Below are positions 47,643-56,183 of a DNA stretch of 64,000 nucleotides, piece by piece (positions within the stretch are counted from its first letter, which is position 1; the number at the start of each line of letters is the position of its first letter). This DNA comes from JANPCX01 sp966211815 (lineage in GTDB: Bacteria > Pseudomonadota > Gammaproteobacteria > Burkholderiales > Burkholderiaceae_C). Position numbers and translations under genes: made by a program. A model generated the notes under the pieces. It had not been told where the DNA came from and did not search any database. It was given only the letters and a program-made list of their open reading frames with translations. The stretch lies in contig CBIHOD010000009.1 of NCBI GenBank assembly GCA_966211815.1, positions 15,561-79,560 on the forward strand. Reading direction: 5' to 3'.

Positions 47643-48758
47643 TCATCGCGAGCGTCCGAGGTAGCGCTTGCGCCAGAAGAACAGGCTCAGGCCGATGCCC
47701 AGCACGAGCATCAATCCGAGGGTGGCCCAGAACCCAGTGGCGCTATGGATCAAAGGCAGGCCTTCGAAGTTCATGCCGAAGAAGCCGGTCACCAGGTTCA
47801 GGGGCAGGAAGATCGCCGTCAGCACGGTGAGCGTGCGCATGATGGTGTTGGTGCGGTGGCTCTGCGCCGCGAAATGCATCTGCACCGCGGTCTCGGCCGA
47901 CGACTCGAGCCGGCGCACGTGGCCCAGCACCCGCTCGATGTGTTCCAGCACGTCGCGCGATCGCACGCGCAGCAGCTCCCGCTCGCGCCGCGCCGCCGGG
48001 TCGGCCTCGTCGGGCCATTCATCCAGGGCGTCTATCCATTCGGTGATGGCGCTGCGCTGGTCCTCGCAGGTGTTCTCCAGCATGTGCAGCGTGTCGCGCG
48101 ACTCCAGCAGCATCTGCCAGTTGTCGAAGGTGCTGGCCGGGTTGAAAAGCTCCTGCTGCACGTAGCCGAGCTGCCGCGTCAGCAGCCGGCGCAGTTCCAG
48201 GTAGCCGTCGACCATGTGGTTGACCATGCGCAGCATCAATTCGGCCGCGCTCAGCGGCAGCCGGGCGGCTCCGCGGCTTTCTCCGCCGCCCGACGCGTGC
48301 TGTTGCGACACCTGCTGCTCGAAGCGTTTGGCGAAGAAGTCCCTCACCTGGCAGTCGGTGGGATGCACCGTGAGCAGCACCCGGTCGAACAGCGCGAAGC
48401 CCACCGGGCTGGTGTCGACGGCCTTCAGCGCGGCGCGCGCCGAAGTGGCCGTGCCCTGCTGCTCGTCCATGAACATCGCCGCGCTGCCGCTGCCCGCGGC
48501 GAGCCGGCGGAACACCAGCATGTCGTACCAGGAGGTGTATTCGTAGTGGGAAGGCAGCTGGTTGTTCAGCAGGTCGGCCACGTGCAGGTCGACCATCTGG
48601 CCGCCGGTCCAGCGCTGCAGGGCCGCTTGCAGCCGGGCCGTGTTCACCTCGAATTCGCGGCGCGCGCTGCCGACCCAGAGGTAGCCGCTGTCGGGCATGC
48701 GGTCGGGCAGGTCGGAAAGCTCGGTGAACTGGTCGCCGTGGAAATGGAAGATGCGCAT
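47643..48758 (-). CDS. CorA-family divalent metal ion transporter
   Basis: A 371-aa inner-membrane channel of the CorA/ZntB type: a long cytoplasmic domain (~1-300) with a helical stalk, then two C-terminal membrane segments with the signature FFGMNFEGLPL (GMN selectivity motif) between them. Probable Mg2+ (or Zn2+/Co2+/Ni2+) transport. It starts 21 bp after hemB on the same strand, so the two are likely cotranscribed. Confidence 0.85.
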   Translation of the reverse strand: MRIFHFHGDQFTELSDLPDRMPDSGYLWVGSARREFEVNTARLQAALQRWTGGQMVDLHVADLLNNQLPSHYEYTSWYDMLVFRRLAAGSGSAAMFMDEQQGTATSARAALKAVDTSPVGFALFDRVLLTVHPTDCQVRDFFAKRFEQQVSQQHASGGGESRGAARLPLSAAELMLRMVNHMVDGYLELRRLLTRQLGYVQQELFNPASTFDNWQMLLESRDTLHMLENTCEDQRSAITEWIDALDEWPDEADPAARRERELLRVRSRDVLEHIERVLGHVRRLESSAETAVQMHFAAQSHRTNTIMRTLTVLTAIFLPLNLVTGFFGMNFEGLPLIHSATGFWATLGLMLVLGIGLSLFFWRKRYLGRSR

Positions 48759-48779
48759 GGCGTGTCCTGCTCGCCGCGT

Positions 48780-49802
48780 TCAGCCCGCGCGGCCGAGCAG
48801 CCGCGCGGCGTCGCGTGCGAAGTAGGTGAGCACGCCGTCTGCGCCGGCGCGCTTGAAGGCCAGCAGGCTTTCCATCATGGCCGCGTCGTGGTCGAGCCAG
48901 CCGTTGGCCGCCGCGGCCTTGAGCATGGCGTACTCGCCGCTGACCTGGTAGGCGAAAGTGGGCACCCGGAACCCGTCCTTCACCCGGCGCACGATGTCCA
49001 GGTAGGGCATGCCGGGCTTGACCATCACCATGTCGGCGCCCTCTTGCAGGTCCAGCGCCACCTCGCGCAGCGCCTCGTCGCCGTTGGCCGGGTCCATCTG
49101 GTAGGTCTTCTTGTCGCTCTTGCCGAGGTTCCCGGCCGAGCCCACCGCGTCGCGGAACGGGCCGTAGAAGCTGCTCGCGTACTTGGCGCTGTAGGCCATG
49201 ATGCGGGTGTGGATCAGGCCTTGCCGCTCCAGCGCGCCGCGGATCGCGCCGACGCGGCCGTCCATCATGTCGCTCGGCGCCACGATGTCGACCCCGGCCT
49301 CGGCCTGGACCACCGCCTGTCGGGTCAGCACCGCCAGCGTCTCGTCGTTCAGCACGTAACCGTCGGCGTCGATGAGGCCGTCCTGGCCGTGGCTGGTGTA
49401 GGGGTCCAGGGCGACGTCGGTCATCAGCCCCAGGCCCGGGAACCGCTTCTTGAGCTCGCGCACGGCGGTGGGGACCAGCCCTTCCGGGTTGAGGGCCTCT
49501 CGGCCGTCCTCGGATTTGAGCCCGGCGTCGAGCACCGGGAAGAGGGCCATCACGGGGATGCCCAGCGCGACGCACTCTTCCGCCACGGGCAGCAGTCGGT
49601 CCAGGCTCAGCCGCTGCACGCCGGGCATGGAGGCCACGTCCTCGCAGCGCTGGACGCCTTGCAGCAAGAACACCGGCAGGATCAAGTCGCTGGCGTGCAA
49701 GCGGTTCTCGCGCACCAGGGCGCGCGTGAAGGCGTCCCGCCGCAAACGGCGGGGACGGTGGGCGGGGAAGGCGGCGGAGGTGAACGGGGGGCGGGCGGTC
49801 AT
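48780..49802 (-). CDS. hemB: Delta-aminolevulinic acid dehydratase (porphobilinogen synthase)
   Basis: Condenses two 5-aminolevulinates into porphobilinogen in heme synthesis. The 340-aa product has the Schiff-base lysines in MAYSAKYASSFYGPFRDA and MVMVKPGMPYLD. The usual zinc-binding cysteine loop is replaced by Asp residues: DVALDPYTSHGQDGLIDADG. That marks the Mg2+-type enzyme seen in Pseudomonas and Bradyrhizobium rather than the zinc type. The start at 49802 follows AAAGGACC. Divergent from hemJ, followed by a CorA-type transporter gene. Confidence 0.95.
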   Translation of the reverse strand: MTARPPFTSAAFPAHRPRRLRRDAFTRALVRENRLHASDLILPVFLLQGVQRCEDVASMPGVQRLSLDRLLPVAEECVALGIPVMALFPVLDAGLKSEDGREALNPEGLVPTAVRELKKRFPGLGLMTDVALDPYTSHGQDGLIDADGYVLNDETLAVLTRQAVVQAEAGVDIVAPSDMMDGRVGAIRGALERQGLIHTRIMAYSAKYASSFYGPFRDAVGSAGNLGKSDKKTYQMDPANGDEALREVALDLQEGADMVMVKPGMPYLDIVRRVKDGFRVPTFAYQVSGEYAMLKAAAANGWLDHDAAMMESLLAFKRAGADGVLTYFARDAARLLGRAG

Positions 49803-49927
49803 GGCGGGGTCCTTTCGCAGTCGTTGCGATTTTCCGCTGCAAATGTGAAGCGGCCCTCCGCGCTGTTCGTCGGCCCGAGTAAGCCTCTCGTCAGAAAACC
49901 AGTCGCTACATCTGCTAACATTTGCGT

Positions 49928-50041
49928 CGAGCGTTGACTGTATGGTCGCGTTCCCTGCTTTTCCTCCCTGAGCAGGTGCCTTGCCGTGATGACAGCGATA
50001 AGGCATTTGGGCCCTGGCTTCATAGCCAGGGCTTTTCTTTT
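49928..50041 (+). ncRNA. Candidate small RNA or transcription-attenuating leader of hemJ
   Basis: Between the divergent hemB and hemJ genes lies a compact structured stretch: hairpin CCTGCT/AGCAGG (49954-49976), hairpin TGCCTT/AAGGCA (49977-50005), and a perfect 9-bp terminator GCCCTGGCT-tcat-AGCCAGGGC (50011-50032) with the tail TTTTCTTTT. An extended -10-like TGCTAACAT is at 49913-49921. So a ~114-nt transcript could end here, 52 bp before the hemJ start. I do not recognise the family; the 5' end is estimated. Confidence 0.45.
50011..50041 (+). terminator. Intrinsic terminator upstream of hemJ
   Basis: Perfect 9-bp stem, four-base loop (TCAT), then TTTTCTTTT. Its position before, not after, hemJ suggests either the end of a small RNA or an attenuator. 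Confidence 0.8.
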
Positions 50042-50093
50042 CCCGGCCTCGCCGGCGTGCGGCCCCGCACGGGAGCGTTGCCATAATGCCCCG

Positions 50094-50522
50094 ATGCTCT
50101 GGATCAAAGCCCTGCACATCATCTTCGTGGCCAGCTGGTTCGCCGGCCTGTTCTACCTGCCCCGCATCTTCGTCAACCTGGCCATGGTGCCGTCGGAAAG
50201 CCACGCTGAGCGGGAGCGCCTGCTGGTCATGGCGCGCAAGCTCTACCGGTTCAGCAGCCTCTTGATGGTGCCGGCGCTGCTGCTGGGCGTCTGGCTGTGG
50301 TGGGGATACTGGGGGAAGGGGCACCACGCCTGGCTGTACGCCAAGCTGTTCCTGGTGGTGTTGGCCGTGGGCTACCACCACGCCTGCCGGTCCTTGCTCA
50401 GGAAGTTCGAGCAATTCGCCAACCGCCGCAGCCACCGCTGGTTCCGCGTCTTCAACGAAGCGGCGGTGCTGGTCTTCGCCGCCATCGTGGTCCTGGCGGT
50501 GGTCAAGCCCTTCTCCGGCTGA
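50094..50522 (+). CDS. hemJ: HemJ/CopD-family membrane protein (protoporphyrinogen oxidase HemJ)
   Basis: A 142-aa integral membrane protein with four membrane segments, starting MLWIKALHIIFVASWFAGL and LYLPRIFVN-like FYLPRIFVN. The conserved His8 and RKLYRFSSLLMVPALLLG fit the HemJ/UPF0093 family, which oxidises protoporphyrinogen IX to protoporphyrin IX in the penultimate step of heme synthesis. Sitting next to hemB supports this over a generic CopD copper role. The stop codon lies at the left edge of hairpin element B. Confidence 0.85.
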   Translation: MLWIKALHIIFVASWFAGLFYLPRIFVNLAMVPSESHAERERLLVMARKLYRFSSLLMVPALLLGVWLWWGYWGKGHHAWLYAKLFLVVLAVGYHHACRSLLRKFEQFANRRSHRWFRVFNEAAVLVFAAIVVLAVVKPFSG

Positions 50523-50686
50523 GAGACTGAGAGTTTTCGATCATGTCCGCGCATCGTGCCGAAAGGCGCCCACTCGTCGTTGCAAATGCTCGCCATAGCC
50601 CGAGCTATGGCTGTGCTTTGCGCCTAGATTGGGCACCTTCTGGCGCGCTGCTCGGACACGCTCGAAAAACTCTCAGCTTCTGAGTT
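50519..50686. repeat. Long-hairpin element B (~168 bp) after hemJ
   Basis: The left end (CTGAGAGTTTTCGATCATGTCC from 50527) is complementary to the right end (GGACACGCTCGAAAAACTCTCAG to 50676), and pairing continues inward through CGCGC and GGCGCCCA-type segments, giving a nearly full-length hairpin. The centre (about 50577-50623: CGTTGCAAATGC ... GTGCTTTGCGCC) matches element A at about 36 of 47 positions. The outer arms are unrelated to those of element A. It overlaps the hemJ stop codon. Confidence 0.7.
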
Positions 50687-50692
50687 CACGGC

Positions 50693-51814
50693 GTGGCCTC
50701 ATTCGTGCCGCGCCATCGAACGTCGGCCGTGCCGCTGAGCCTGCTGTGCGCCGCGGTGATCGTCTACGCCAGCCTGTACCCGTTCGAAGGGTGGCGCCTG
50801 CCGCGCGGCAGCGTCTGGCTCTTCCTCGAAGCGCCGTGGCCGAAGTACTGGACAGGTTTCGACCTGGTCGCCAACTTGCTGGGCTACCTGCCGCTGGGCG
50901 CGCTGGCCTGCGTGGCCGTGGTGCGCCGGGGCGGCCGGCTGGCCTGGGGCGGGATGGCGGGCGCGGCGGCGGGACTGGCGCTGTCCTTCTGTTGCGAGTT
51001 GCTGCAGAACTTTCTGCCGAACCGCGTGCCTTCCAACCTGGACCTGGCGCTGAACACGCTGGGCGCGGCGCTCGGCGCCGCGGCGGCGGCGGGCATCCTG
51101 GCGCTGGGTGGCGCGGCGCGTTGGCAGAGCTGGCGGGACCGCTGGTTCGTGACCCGCAGCGCCGGCGGGCTCACCTTGCTGCTGCTTTGGCCGCTGGGCC
51201 TGTTGTTCCCGCTGCCGGTGCCGCTGGGCGTGGGCCAGGTCCTGGGCCGGCTGCAGGATTGGATCGGCGAGCTGCTGGCCGGCACGCCGGCGACGCTGTG
51301 GTGGGCCGAGTCCTTCATGCCGCTGCAAGAGCGCCCGCCGCTGCTGCCGGTGACGGAATTCCTCGCCATCCTGCTGGGTCAACTGCTGCCCTGCCTGGTG
51401 ATGTACGCCGTGTCGCCGCCCGGTTGGCGCCGCTGCGTGATGGCGGTCGGCGCGACGGCCCTGGGGCTTGCCGCCACCACCTTGTCCACCGCGTTGAACT
51501 TCGGCCCCGACCATGCGCTGGCCTGGGTGACACCGCTGGGCCTGTCGGCCTGCGCCTCGGGCCTGGCGGTGGCGCTGATGCTGTCGCGGCTGTCCACCCG
51601 CGCGTCGGCGGCCCTCGGCCTGATGGCGGCCACCGCCCTGGTGGCCTGCGTCAACCAGGCGCCGCCCGACGCGTATTTCGCCGCCAGCCTGCAGGCCTGG
51701 GAGCAGGGCCGGTTCATCCACTTCCACGGCGCCGCGCAGTGGGTGGGCTGGCTTTGGCCCTACGCGGCGATGATGCACCTGTGGACGATGGCGGTGACGC
51801 GCGCCGCGCGCTGA
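50693..51814 (+). CDS. VanZ-like family membrane protein
   Basis: A 373-aa integral membrane protein with about nine membrane segments, from a GTG start. The VanZ-like half (~15-130) shows YASLYPFEGWRLP, DLVANLLGYLPLGALA, SFCCELLQNFLPNRVPSNLDLALNTLGAALG, which is the family signature region. The C-terminal half adds more membrane segments without a recognised domain. VanZ-like proteins are of unclear function; some confer low-level teicoplanin resistance in Gram-positives, which is not expected here. It begins right after hairpin element B and is followed by the ferredoxin gene. Confidence 0.8.
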   Translation: MASFVPRHRTSAVPLSLLCAAVIVYASLYPFEGWRLPRGSVWLFLEAPWPKYWTGFDLVANLLGYLPLGALACVAVVRRGGRLAWGGMAGAAAGLALSFCCELLQNFLPNRVPSNLDLALNTLGAALGAAAAAGILALGGAARWQSWRDRWFVTRSAGGLTLLLLWPLGLLFPLPVPLGVGQVLGRLQDWIGELLAGTPATLWWAESFMPLQERPPLLPVTEFLAILLGQLLPCLVMYAVSPPGWRRCVMAVGATALGLAATTLSTALNFGPDHALAWVTPLGLSACASGLAVALMLSRLSTRASAALGLMAATALVACVNQAPPDAYFAASLQAWEQGRFIHFHGAAQWVGWLWPYAAMMHLWTMAVTRAAR

Positions 51815-51887
51815 TTGCCCCTGCGCGCCCGTGGGCCGCTCCCCCCGCCGCGCGGCCCTGCCCCGGGGGATTCCCTAAAATGCCGCC

Positions 51888-52214
51888 ATGAGCTACTACG
51901 AGCGCCACATCTTCTTCTGCCTGAACCAGCGCGAGAACGGCGAAGACTGCTGCGCGGACCACGGCGCCAAGGCTGGGTTCGACCATTGCAAGTCGCGCGT
52001 CAAGAACGAGGGCCTGGCGGGCCCCGGCGGCGTGCGGGTGAACAAGGCCGGCTGCCTGGACCGCTGCGCGGGAGGGCCGGTGGCCGTGGTCTATCCGGAA
52101 GGCGTCTGGTACACCTTCGTGGACGAGTCCGACATCGACGAGATCGTCGACGCGCACCTCAAGGGCGGCCAAGTGGTGGAGCGCCTGGTGCTGCCGCCGA
52201 ACGTGGGGCGCTGA
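51888..52214 (+). CDS. [2Fe-2S] ferredoxin, thioredoxin-like
   Basis: A 108-aa protein of the thioredoxin-like [2Fe-2S] ferredoxin family: it starts YYERHIFFCLNQRENGEDC with the paired CC, and the second pair is NKAGCLDRCAGGP; PEGVWYTFVDESDIDEIV is the family's C-terminal signature. Small electron carrier of unknown partner. The alpha/beta hydrolase gene starts within 8-36 bp. Confidence 0.9.
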   Translation: MSYYERHIFFCLNQRENGEDCCADHGAKAGFDHCKSRVKNEGLAGPGGVRVNKAGCLDRCAGGPVAVVYPEGVWYTFVDESDIDEIVDAHLKGGQVVERLVLPPNVGR

Positions 52215-52249
52215 CCCGAGCGATGACCGAGCGATCCAGTGGCCGACCG

Positions 52250-52897
52250 ATGAATCCCCGTACCCGAAAAACACTCATCGCCGGTCCGGCCGGCAACCTG
52301 GAATGCGCGGTCGACCTGCCCGGCGACGGCACCGAAGACGCGGCCGCCGCCCCGAAAGGCTGGGCGCTGGTCTGCCACCCGCACCCGCAGCACGGCGGCA
52401 CCATGGACAACAAGGTGGTGCAGACCCTCGCCCGCGCCTTCCTGCAGCTCGGCTACCAGACCGTGCGCTTCAATTACCGCGGCGTCGGCCAATCCCAGGG
52501 GCAATGGGACGAAGGGCGCGGCGAACTGCAAGACGTGCTGGCTGTGATCGCCGCCATGCGGCCGCCCGGCGGGTTGCCGTTCGCGCTGGCGGGGTTTTCC
52601 TTCGGCGCCTACATGGCCTCCGAGGCGATCGCCCGCTTGGCCGGAGGCGATCAGCCCGGCCATGTCGTGCTGGTCGGCCCTTCCACCGCGCGCCAGGCCA
52701 TGCCGGCGGTGCCGGCCCATTCGATCGTGGTCCACGGCGAGGCCGACGATGTCGTGCCGTTGTCGTCCACCCTCGACTGGGCGCGACCGCAGGCGCTGCC
52801 CGTCATCGTCTTCCCCGGCGTCGGGCACTTCTTCCACGGCCAGCTCGGCCTGCTCAGGAGCACGGTGGTGCAACAGCTGCAGGCCCGCGGCGCCTGA
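52250..52897 (+). CDS. Alpha/beta hydrolase
   Basis: A 215-aa cytoplasmic hydrolase. The nucleophile elbow GFSFGAYM, the oxyanion region CHPHPQHGGTMDNKV and the late GEADDVVP and GVGHFFHG supply Ser, Asp and His of the triad. It resembles the small X-Pro dipeptidyl-peptidase-like or dienelactone-hydrolase-like group; substrate unknown. Two in-frame ATGs (52223 and 52250) are possible and neither has a clear ribosome-binding site; I chose the one that begins close to the conserved fold. Follows the ferredoxin gene closely. Confidence 0.85.
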   Translation: MNPRTRKTLIAGPAGNLECAVDLPGDGTEDAAAAPKGWALVCHPHPQHGGTMDNKVVQTLARAFLQLGYQTVRFNYRGVGQSQGQWDEGRGELQDVLAVIAAMRPPGGLPFALAGFSFGAYMASEAIARLAGGDQPGHVVLVGPSTARQAMPAVPAHSIVVHGEADDVVPLSSTLDWARPQALPVIVFPGVGHFFHGQLGLLRSTVVQQLQARGA

Positions 52898-52979
52898 ACG
52901 ACCGCGGTCGACCGCCGGCCTCGCCCCAGCGGCCGCGCGGATTCCATTTGTTTTCTTTTTTTGAAATTTCCATTTCCCG

Positions 52980-54152
52980 ATGAAACGATTAATCGCCGGA
53001 CTGCTTTGCCTGACTTTCACGGCCCTGTCCTGGGCCCAGGCGCCCCAACCCCCGGAAGTGGCGGCCAAGAGCTACCTCCTGCTCGACATGACGACGCAGC
53101 AGGTGCTGGCGGAACGCAACGCCGACACCCCGTCCGACCCCGCTTCGCTGACCAAACTGATGACGGCCTATGTCGTCTTCGGCGCGATCCGCGACAAGAA
53201 GCTGTCGCTCGAACAGACGCTGCCGGTCTCCAAGCGCGCCTGGGAAGAGCGCAAGGGCGGCGGTTCGCTGATGTTCATCGACACGACGATGTCGCCGCGG
53301 GTCGACGAGCTGCTGCGCGGCATGATCGTGCAGTCGGGCAACGACGCCTCGGTCGCCCTGGCCGAAGCGGTGGGCGGCACGCTCGACCAATTCGTGGTGA
53401 TGATGAACCGCCAGGCCCAGGCCTTCGGTTTGAAGAACACCACCTTCAAGAACGTGACCGGCCTGACCGAGCCCGGCCACCAGAGCACCGCGCGCGACAT
53501 GTCCGTCATCGCGTCGCGCATCATCCGCGACTTCCCCGATTTCTATTCGTACTACTCCATCCGCGAGTACAAGTACAACAACATCAACCAGCCCAACCGC
53601 AACCTGCTGCTGCGCCGCGATCCCACCGTGGACGGCATGAAGACCGGCTACACCGAGGCGGCCGGCTACTGCCTGGTCGCCAGCAGCGCCCGCGAATTCC
53701 CCAACCTCGGCGCCACCGGCGGGGCCGCGGGCAAGAGGCGGCTGCTGAGCGTGGTGCTCAACACCACCTCGATGGAGGCGCGCGCGGGCGAGAGCCAGAA
53801 GCTGCTCAACTGGGGCTTCCAGGCCTTCGACGTTGTCCGCCTGTTCGAAGACGGCCAGCCGGCCACCACGGTGGAAGTCTGGAAGGGCCAGGAAAAGCAG
53901 GTCAAGCTCGGCGCCGCGGGCCCGGTGTTCCTGAACCTGCCCAAGGGCGAGGGCGGCAAGCTGCAGACCCAGGTCGAGCGCACCGACCCGCTGGTGGCCC
54001 CTTTGGCCAAGGGCCAGCGCGTCGGCACGCTGAAGGTCAAGACTGCCGGCGGCACGCCCGTCGCCGAGCTGCCCCTGGTCGTGCTGGAGCCCGTCGCCAA
54101 GGCGGGCTTCTTCGGCAGCGCCTGGGATGCATTGCGGCTTTGGATCAAGTAA
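52980..54152 (+). CDS. dacC: D-alanyl-D-alanine carboxypeptidase (PBP5/6 type)
   Basis: Removes the terminal D-Ala from peptidoglycan pentapeptides in the periplasm. The 390-aa protein has a signal peptide to ~19 (ALSWA|Q), and the three active-site motifs: SLTK (in DPASLTKLM), SGN (VQSGNDAS) and KTG (DGMKTGYTE). A C-terminal beta domain (~275-370) is followed by an amphipathic anchor (FFGSAWDALRLWIK), which holds the enzyme on the outer face of the inner membrane. First gene of the dacC-dat-ybeD-lipB-lipA run. Confidence 0.95.
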   Translation: MKRLIAGLLCLTFTALSWAQAPQPPEVAAKSYLLLDMTTQQVLAERNADTPSDPASLTKLMTAYVVFGAIRDKKLSLEQTLPVSKRAWEERKGGGSLMFIDTTMSPRVDELLRGMIVQSGNDASVALAEAVGGTLDQFVVMMNRQAQAFGLKNTTFKNVTGLTEPGHQSTARDMSVIASRIIRDFPDFYSYYSIREYKYNNINQPNRNLLLRRDPTVDGMKTGYTEAAGYCLVASSAREFPNLGATGGAAGKRRLLSVVLNTTSMEARAGESQKLLNWGFQAFDVVRLFEDGQPATTVEVWKGQEKQVKLGAAGPVFLNLPKGEGGKLQTQVERTDPLVAPLAKGQRVGTLKVKTAGGTPVAELPLVVLEPVAKAGFFGSAWDALRLWIK

Positions 54153-54186
54153 GCTCGTCCACCCCGCGAGAGAACGAGCGCGCGCC

Positions 54187-55062
54187 ATGCCCAACATCCC
54201 AGCCAGCCTGTGTTACCTGAACGGCGAATACCTGCCCCTGAACCAGGCCAAGGTGTCGGTGCTCGACCGCGGTTTCATCTTCGGCGACGGCGTCTATGAG
54301 GTGGTGCCCGTCTACGCGCGCAAACTGTTCTGTTTCGACGCCCACATGGCGCGCCTGGGCCGCAGCCTGTCCAAGCTGAGGCTGGACAACCCCCACACCC
54401 CGGCCGAGTGGCTCGAACGCTGCCGCCGCCTGGTGGCCGACCTCGAAGAACCCGACCAGCTGCTCTACATCCAGGTCACCCGCGGCGTCGCCCTGCGCGA
54501 CCACGCGATGCACGCCGGCGCCGAGCCCACGGTCTTCATGATGGCCAGCCCGATGAAGGGCCTGAGCCCCGAACTCCGCCACCGCGGCGTGGCTTGCGTG
54601 ACCGCGCGCGACTTCCGCTGGGAACGCGGCGACATCAAGAGCACCTCGCTGCTGGGCAACGTGCTGTCGCGGCAGATCTCGGCCGACCACGGCGCCATCG
54701 AGACGGTGATGTTCCGCGACGGTTTCCTCACCGAGGCCTCCTCGAGCAACGTGTGGGTGGTGCACGAGGGCGCCTTGCTCGGGCCGCCCAAGAGCGAGCA
54801 CGTGCTGGAAGGCATCCGTTACGACCTGCTGCGCGGCCTGTGCGAGGAGGTGGGGGTGGCCTACAACCTGCGGCCTATCTCCGAAGCCGAAGTCATGGCC
54901 GCCGACGAGCTGCTGCTGAGCTCGGCCACCAAGGAGGTCCTGGCCGTCACCACGCTCGACGGCCAGCCGGTGGGCCATGGCGCCCTGCACGGCAAGCCCG
55001 GTCCGGTCTACGCCAAGCTGTTCGAGGCCTACCAGCGCGCCAAGGCCGACTTGTCCATCTGA
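54187..55062 (+). CDS. dat: D-amino-acid transaminase-like class IV PLP aminotransferase
   Basis: A 291-aa fold-type IV PLP enzyme. DRGFIFGDGVYEVVPVYARK is the conserved N-terminal segment, the PLP lysine lies in RGDIKSTSLLGNVLSRQ, and VMFRDGFLTEASSSNVWVV is the phosphate/acid-binding part. Likely makes D-Glu/D-Ala for peptidoglycan from 2-oxo acids; a branched-chain aminotransferase activity is the main alternative. Located between dacC and ybeD, which fits wall metabolism. Confidence 0.85.
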   Translation: MPNIPASLCYLNGEYLPLNQAKVSVLDRGFIFGDGVYEVVPVYARKLFCFDAHMARLGRSLSKLRLDNPHTPAEWLERCRRLVADLEEPDQLLYIQVTRGVALRDHAMHAGAEPTVFMMASPMKGLSPELRHRGVACVTARDFRWERGDIKSTSLLGNVLSRQISADHGAIETVMFRDGFLTEASSSNVWVVHEGALLGPPKSEHVLEGIRYDLLRGLCEEVGVAYNLRPISEAEVMAADELLLSSATKEVLAVTTLDGQPVGHGALHGKPGPVYAKLFEAYQRAKADLSI

Positions 55063-55097
55063 GTGCCTGTCCCCGCCCCCCTGCCGTTCCATCGCCC

Positions 55098-55373
55098 ATG
55101 CAAGAAATCCCGCCCGAACAATCGCTGATCGAATACCCCTCGGCCTTCCCGATCAAGGTGATGGGCTTGAATGTGGACGGCTTCGCCGACGCGGTCACCC
55201 AGATCGCGCTGCGCCTGGACCCGGTCTTCCGCCCGGAAACCATCGAAACCCGGCCCAGCAGCGGCAACAAATACCTGGGCATCACCATCACCGTCACGGC
55301 CACCAGCCGCGAGCAGCTGGACGAGATCTACCGCACGCTGACCACCCATCCGCTCGTGAAGATGGTGTTGTGA
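55098..55373 (+). CDS. ybeD: YbeD/DUF493 family protein
   Basis: A 91-aa ACT-like small protein: SLIEYPSAFPIKVMGLNVDG, SSGNKYLGITITVTATSREQ, LDEIYRTLTTHPLVKMVL. Function unknown; it is nearly always placed between the dacA-type carboxypeptidase and lipB, as here, and is thought to be regulatory. Confidence 0.92.
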   Translation: MQEIPPEQSLIEYPSAFPIKVMGLNVDGFADAVTQIALRLDPVFRPETIETRPSSGNKYLGITITVTATSREQLDEIYRTLTTHPLVKMVL

Positions 55374-55386
55374 GCGCCGCTGCGGC

Positions 55387-56112
55387 ATGAGCACGGGCAC
55401 TCACCCAGCGACGGCGGCGCGGCCCGCGCTGCGCTGGCTCGGCCGGGTGGAGCTGGCGCCCACTGCCGCCGCGATGCGCGAATTCACCGAGTCGCGCACA
55501 CCGGACACGCCCGACGAGATCTGGCTTTGCGAGCACCCGCCGGTGTTCTCGCAGGGCCTGGCGGGCAAGCCCCACCACCTGCTGTCCACCGGCGACATCC
55601 CGGTGGTGCAGACCAACCGCGGCGGGCAGGTCACCTACCACGGCCCCGGCCAGGTGGTCGCCTATCCGCTGATCGACATGCGGCGGCTGGGCATCTTCGT
55701 CAAAGAGTACGTCTACCGCCTCGAGCACTGCGTGCTCAAGACCCTGGAGTGGCAGGGCGTGACCGGCCACCGGGTGCCCGGCGCGCCCGGCATCTATGTG
55801 CGGCTGGCCGACCCGTTCAACCACGCGCCGCTCGAACAGGCCGCGCCGCGCGACCGGTTGGGCGTGCGGGGCGACGACCCGTTCGCCGGCCTGGGCAAGA
55901 TCGCCGCGCTGGGCATCAAGATCAGCCGGCACTGCGCCTACCATGGCGTGGCGCTGAATGTCGCGATGGATTTGCGCCCATTCGGTCACATCAATCCTTG
56001 CGGCTACGAAGGGCTGAAAACAGTGGACTTGGCTACACTTGGGGTTTCCGCGGACTGGGCCGATGTGGCGCAGTTCCTGGGCGACAAGCTGGCTTCGCAC
56101 CTGTCCGCCTAG
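55387..56112 (+). CDS. lipB: Octanoyl-ACP:protein N-octanoyltransferase
   Basis: Transfers octanoate from ACP to the lipoyl domains, the first step of protein lipoylation. The 241-aa product has RGGQVTYHGPGQVVAYPLID, the catalytic-Lys region GLGKIAALGIKIS and the catalytic-Cys motif INPCGYEGLKT. Starts 13 bp after ybeD. Product passes to lipA, 72 bp downstream. Confidence 0.95.
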   Translation: MSTGTHPATAARPALRWLGRVELAPTAAAMREFTESRTPDTPDEIWLCEHPPVFSQGLAGKPHHLLSTGDIPVVQTNRGGQVTYHGPGQVVAYPLIDMRRLGIFVKEYVYRLEHCVLKTLEWQGVTGHRVPGAPGIYVRLADPFNHAPLEQAAPRDRLGVRGDDPFAGLGKIAALGIKISRHCAYHGVALNVAMDLRPFGHINPCGYEGLKTVDLATLGVSADWADVAQFLGDKLASHLSA

Positions 56113-56183
56113 GCCGTCCATCGCGACCGCCGGGCCGCACGGACCGCCGCCGAGGCTGCCGCCCACCCCGACGAAAGCTGCGC

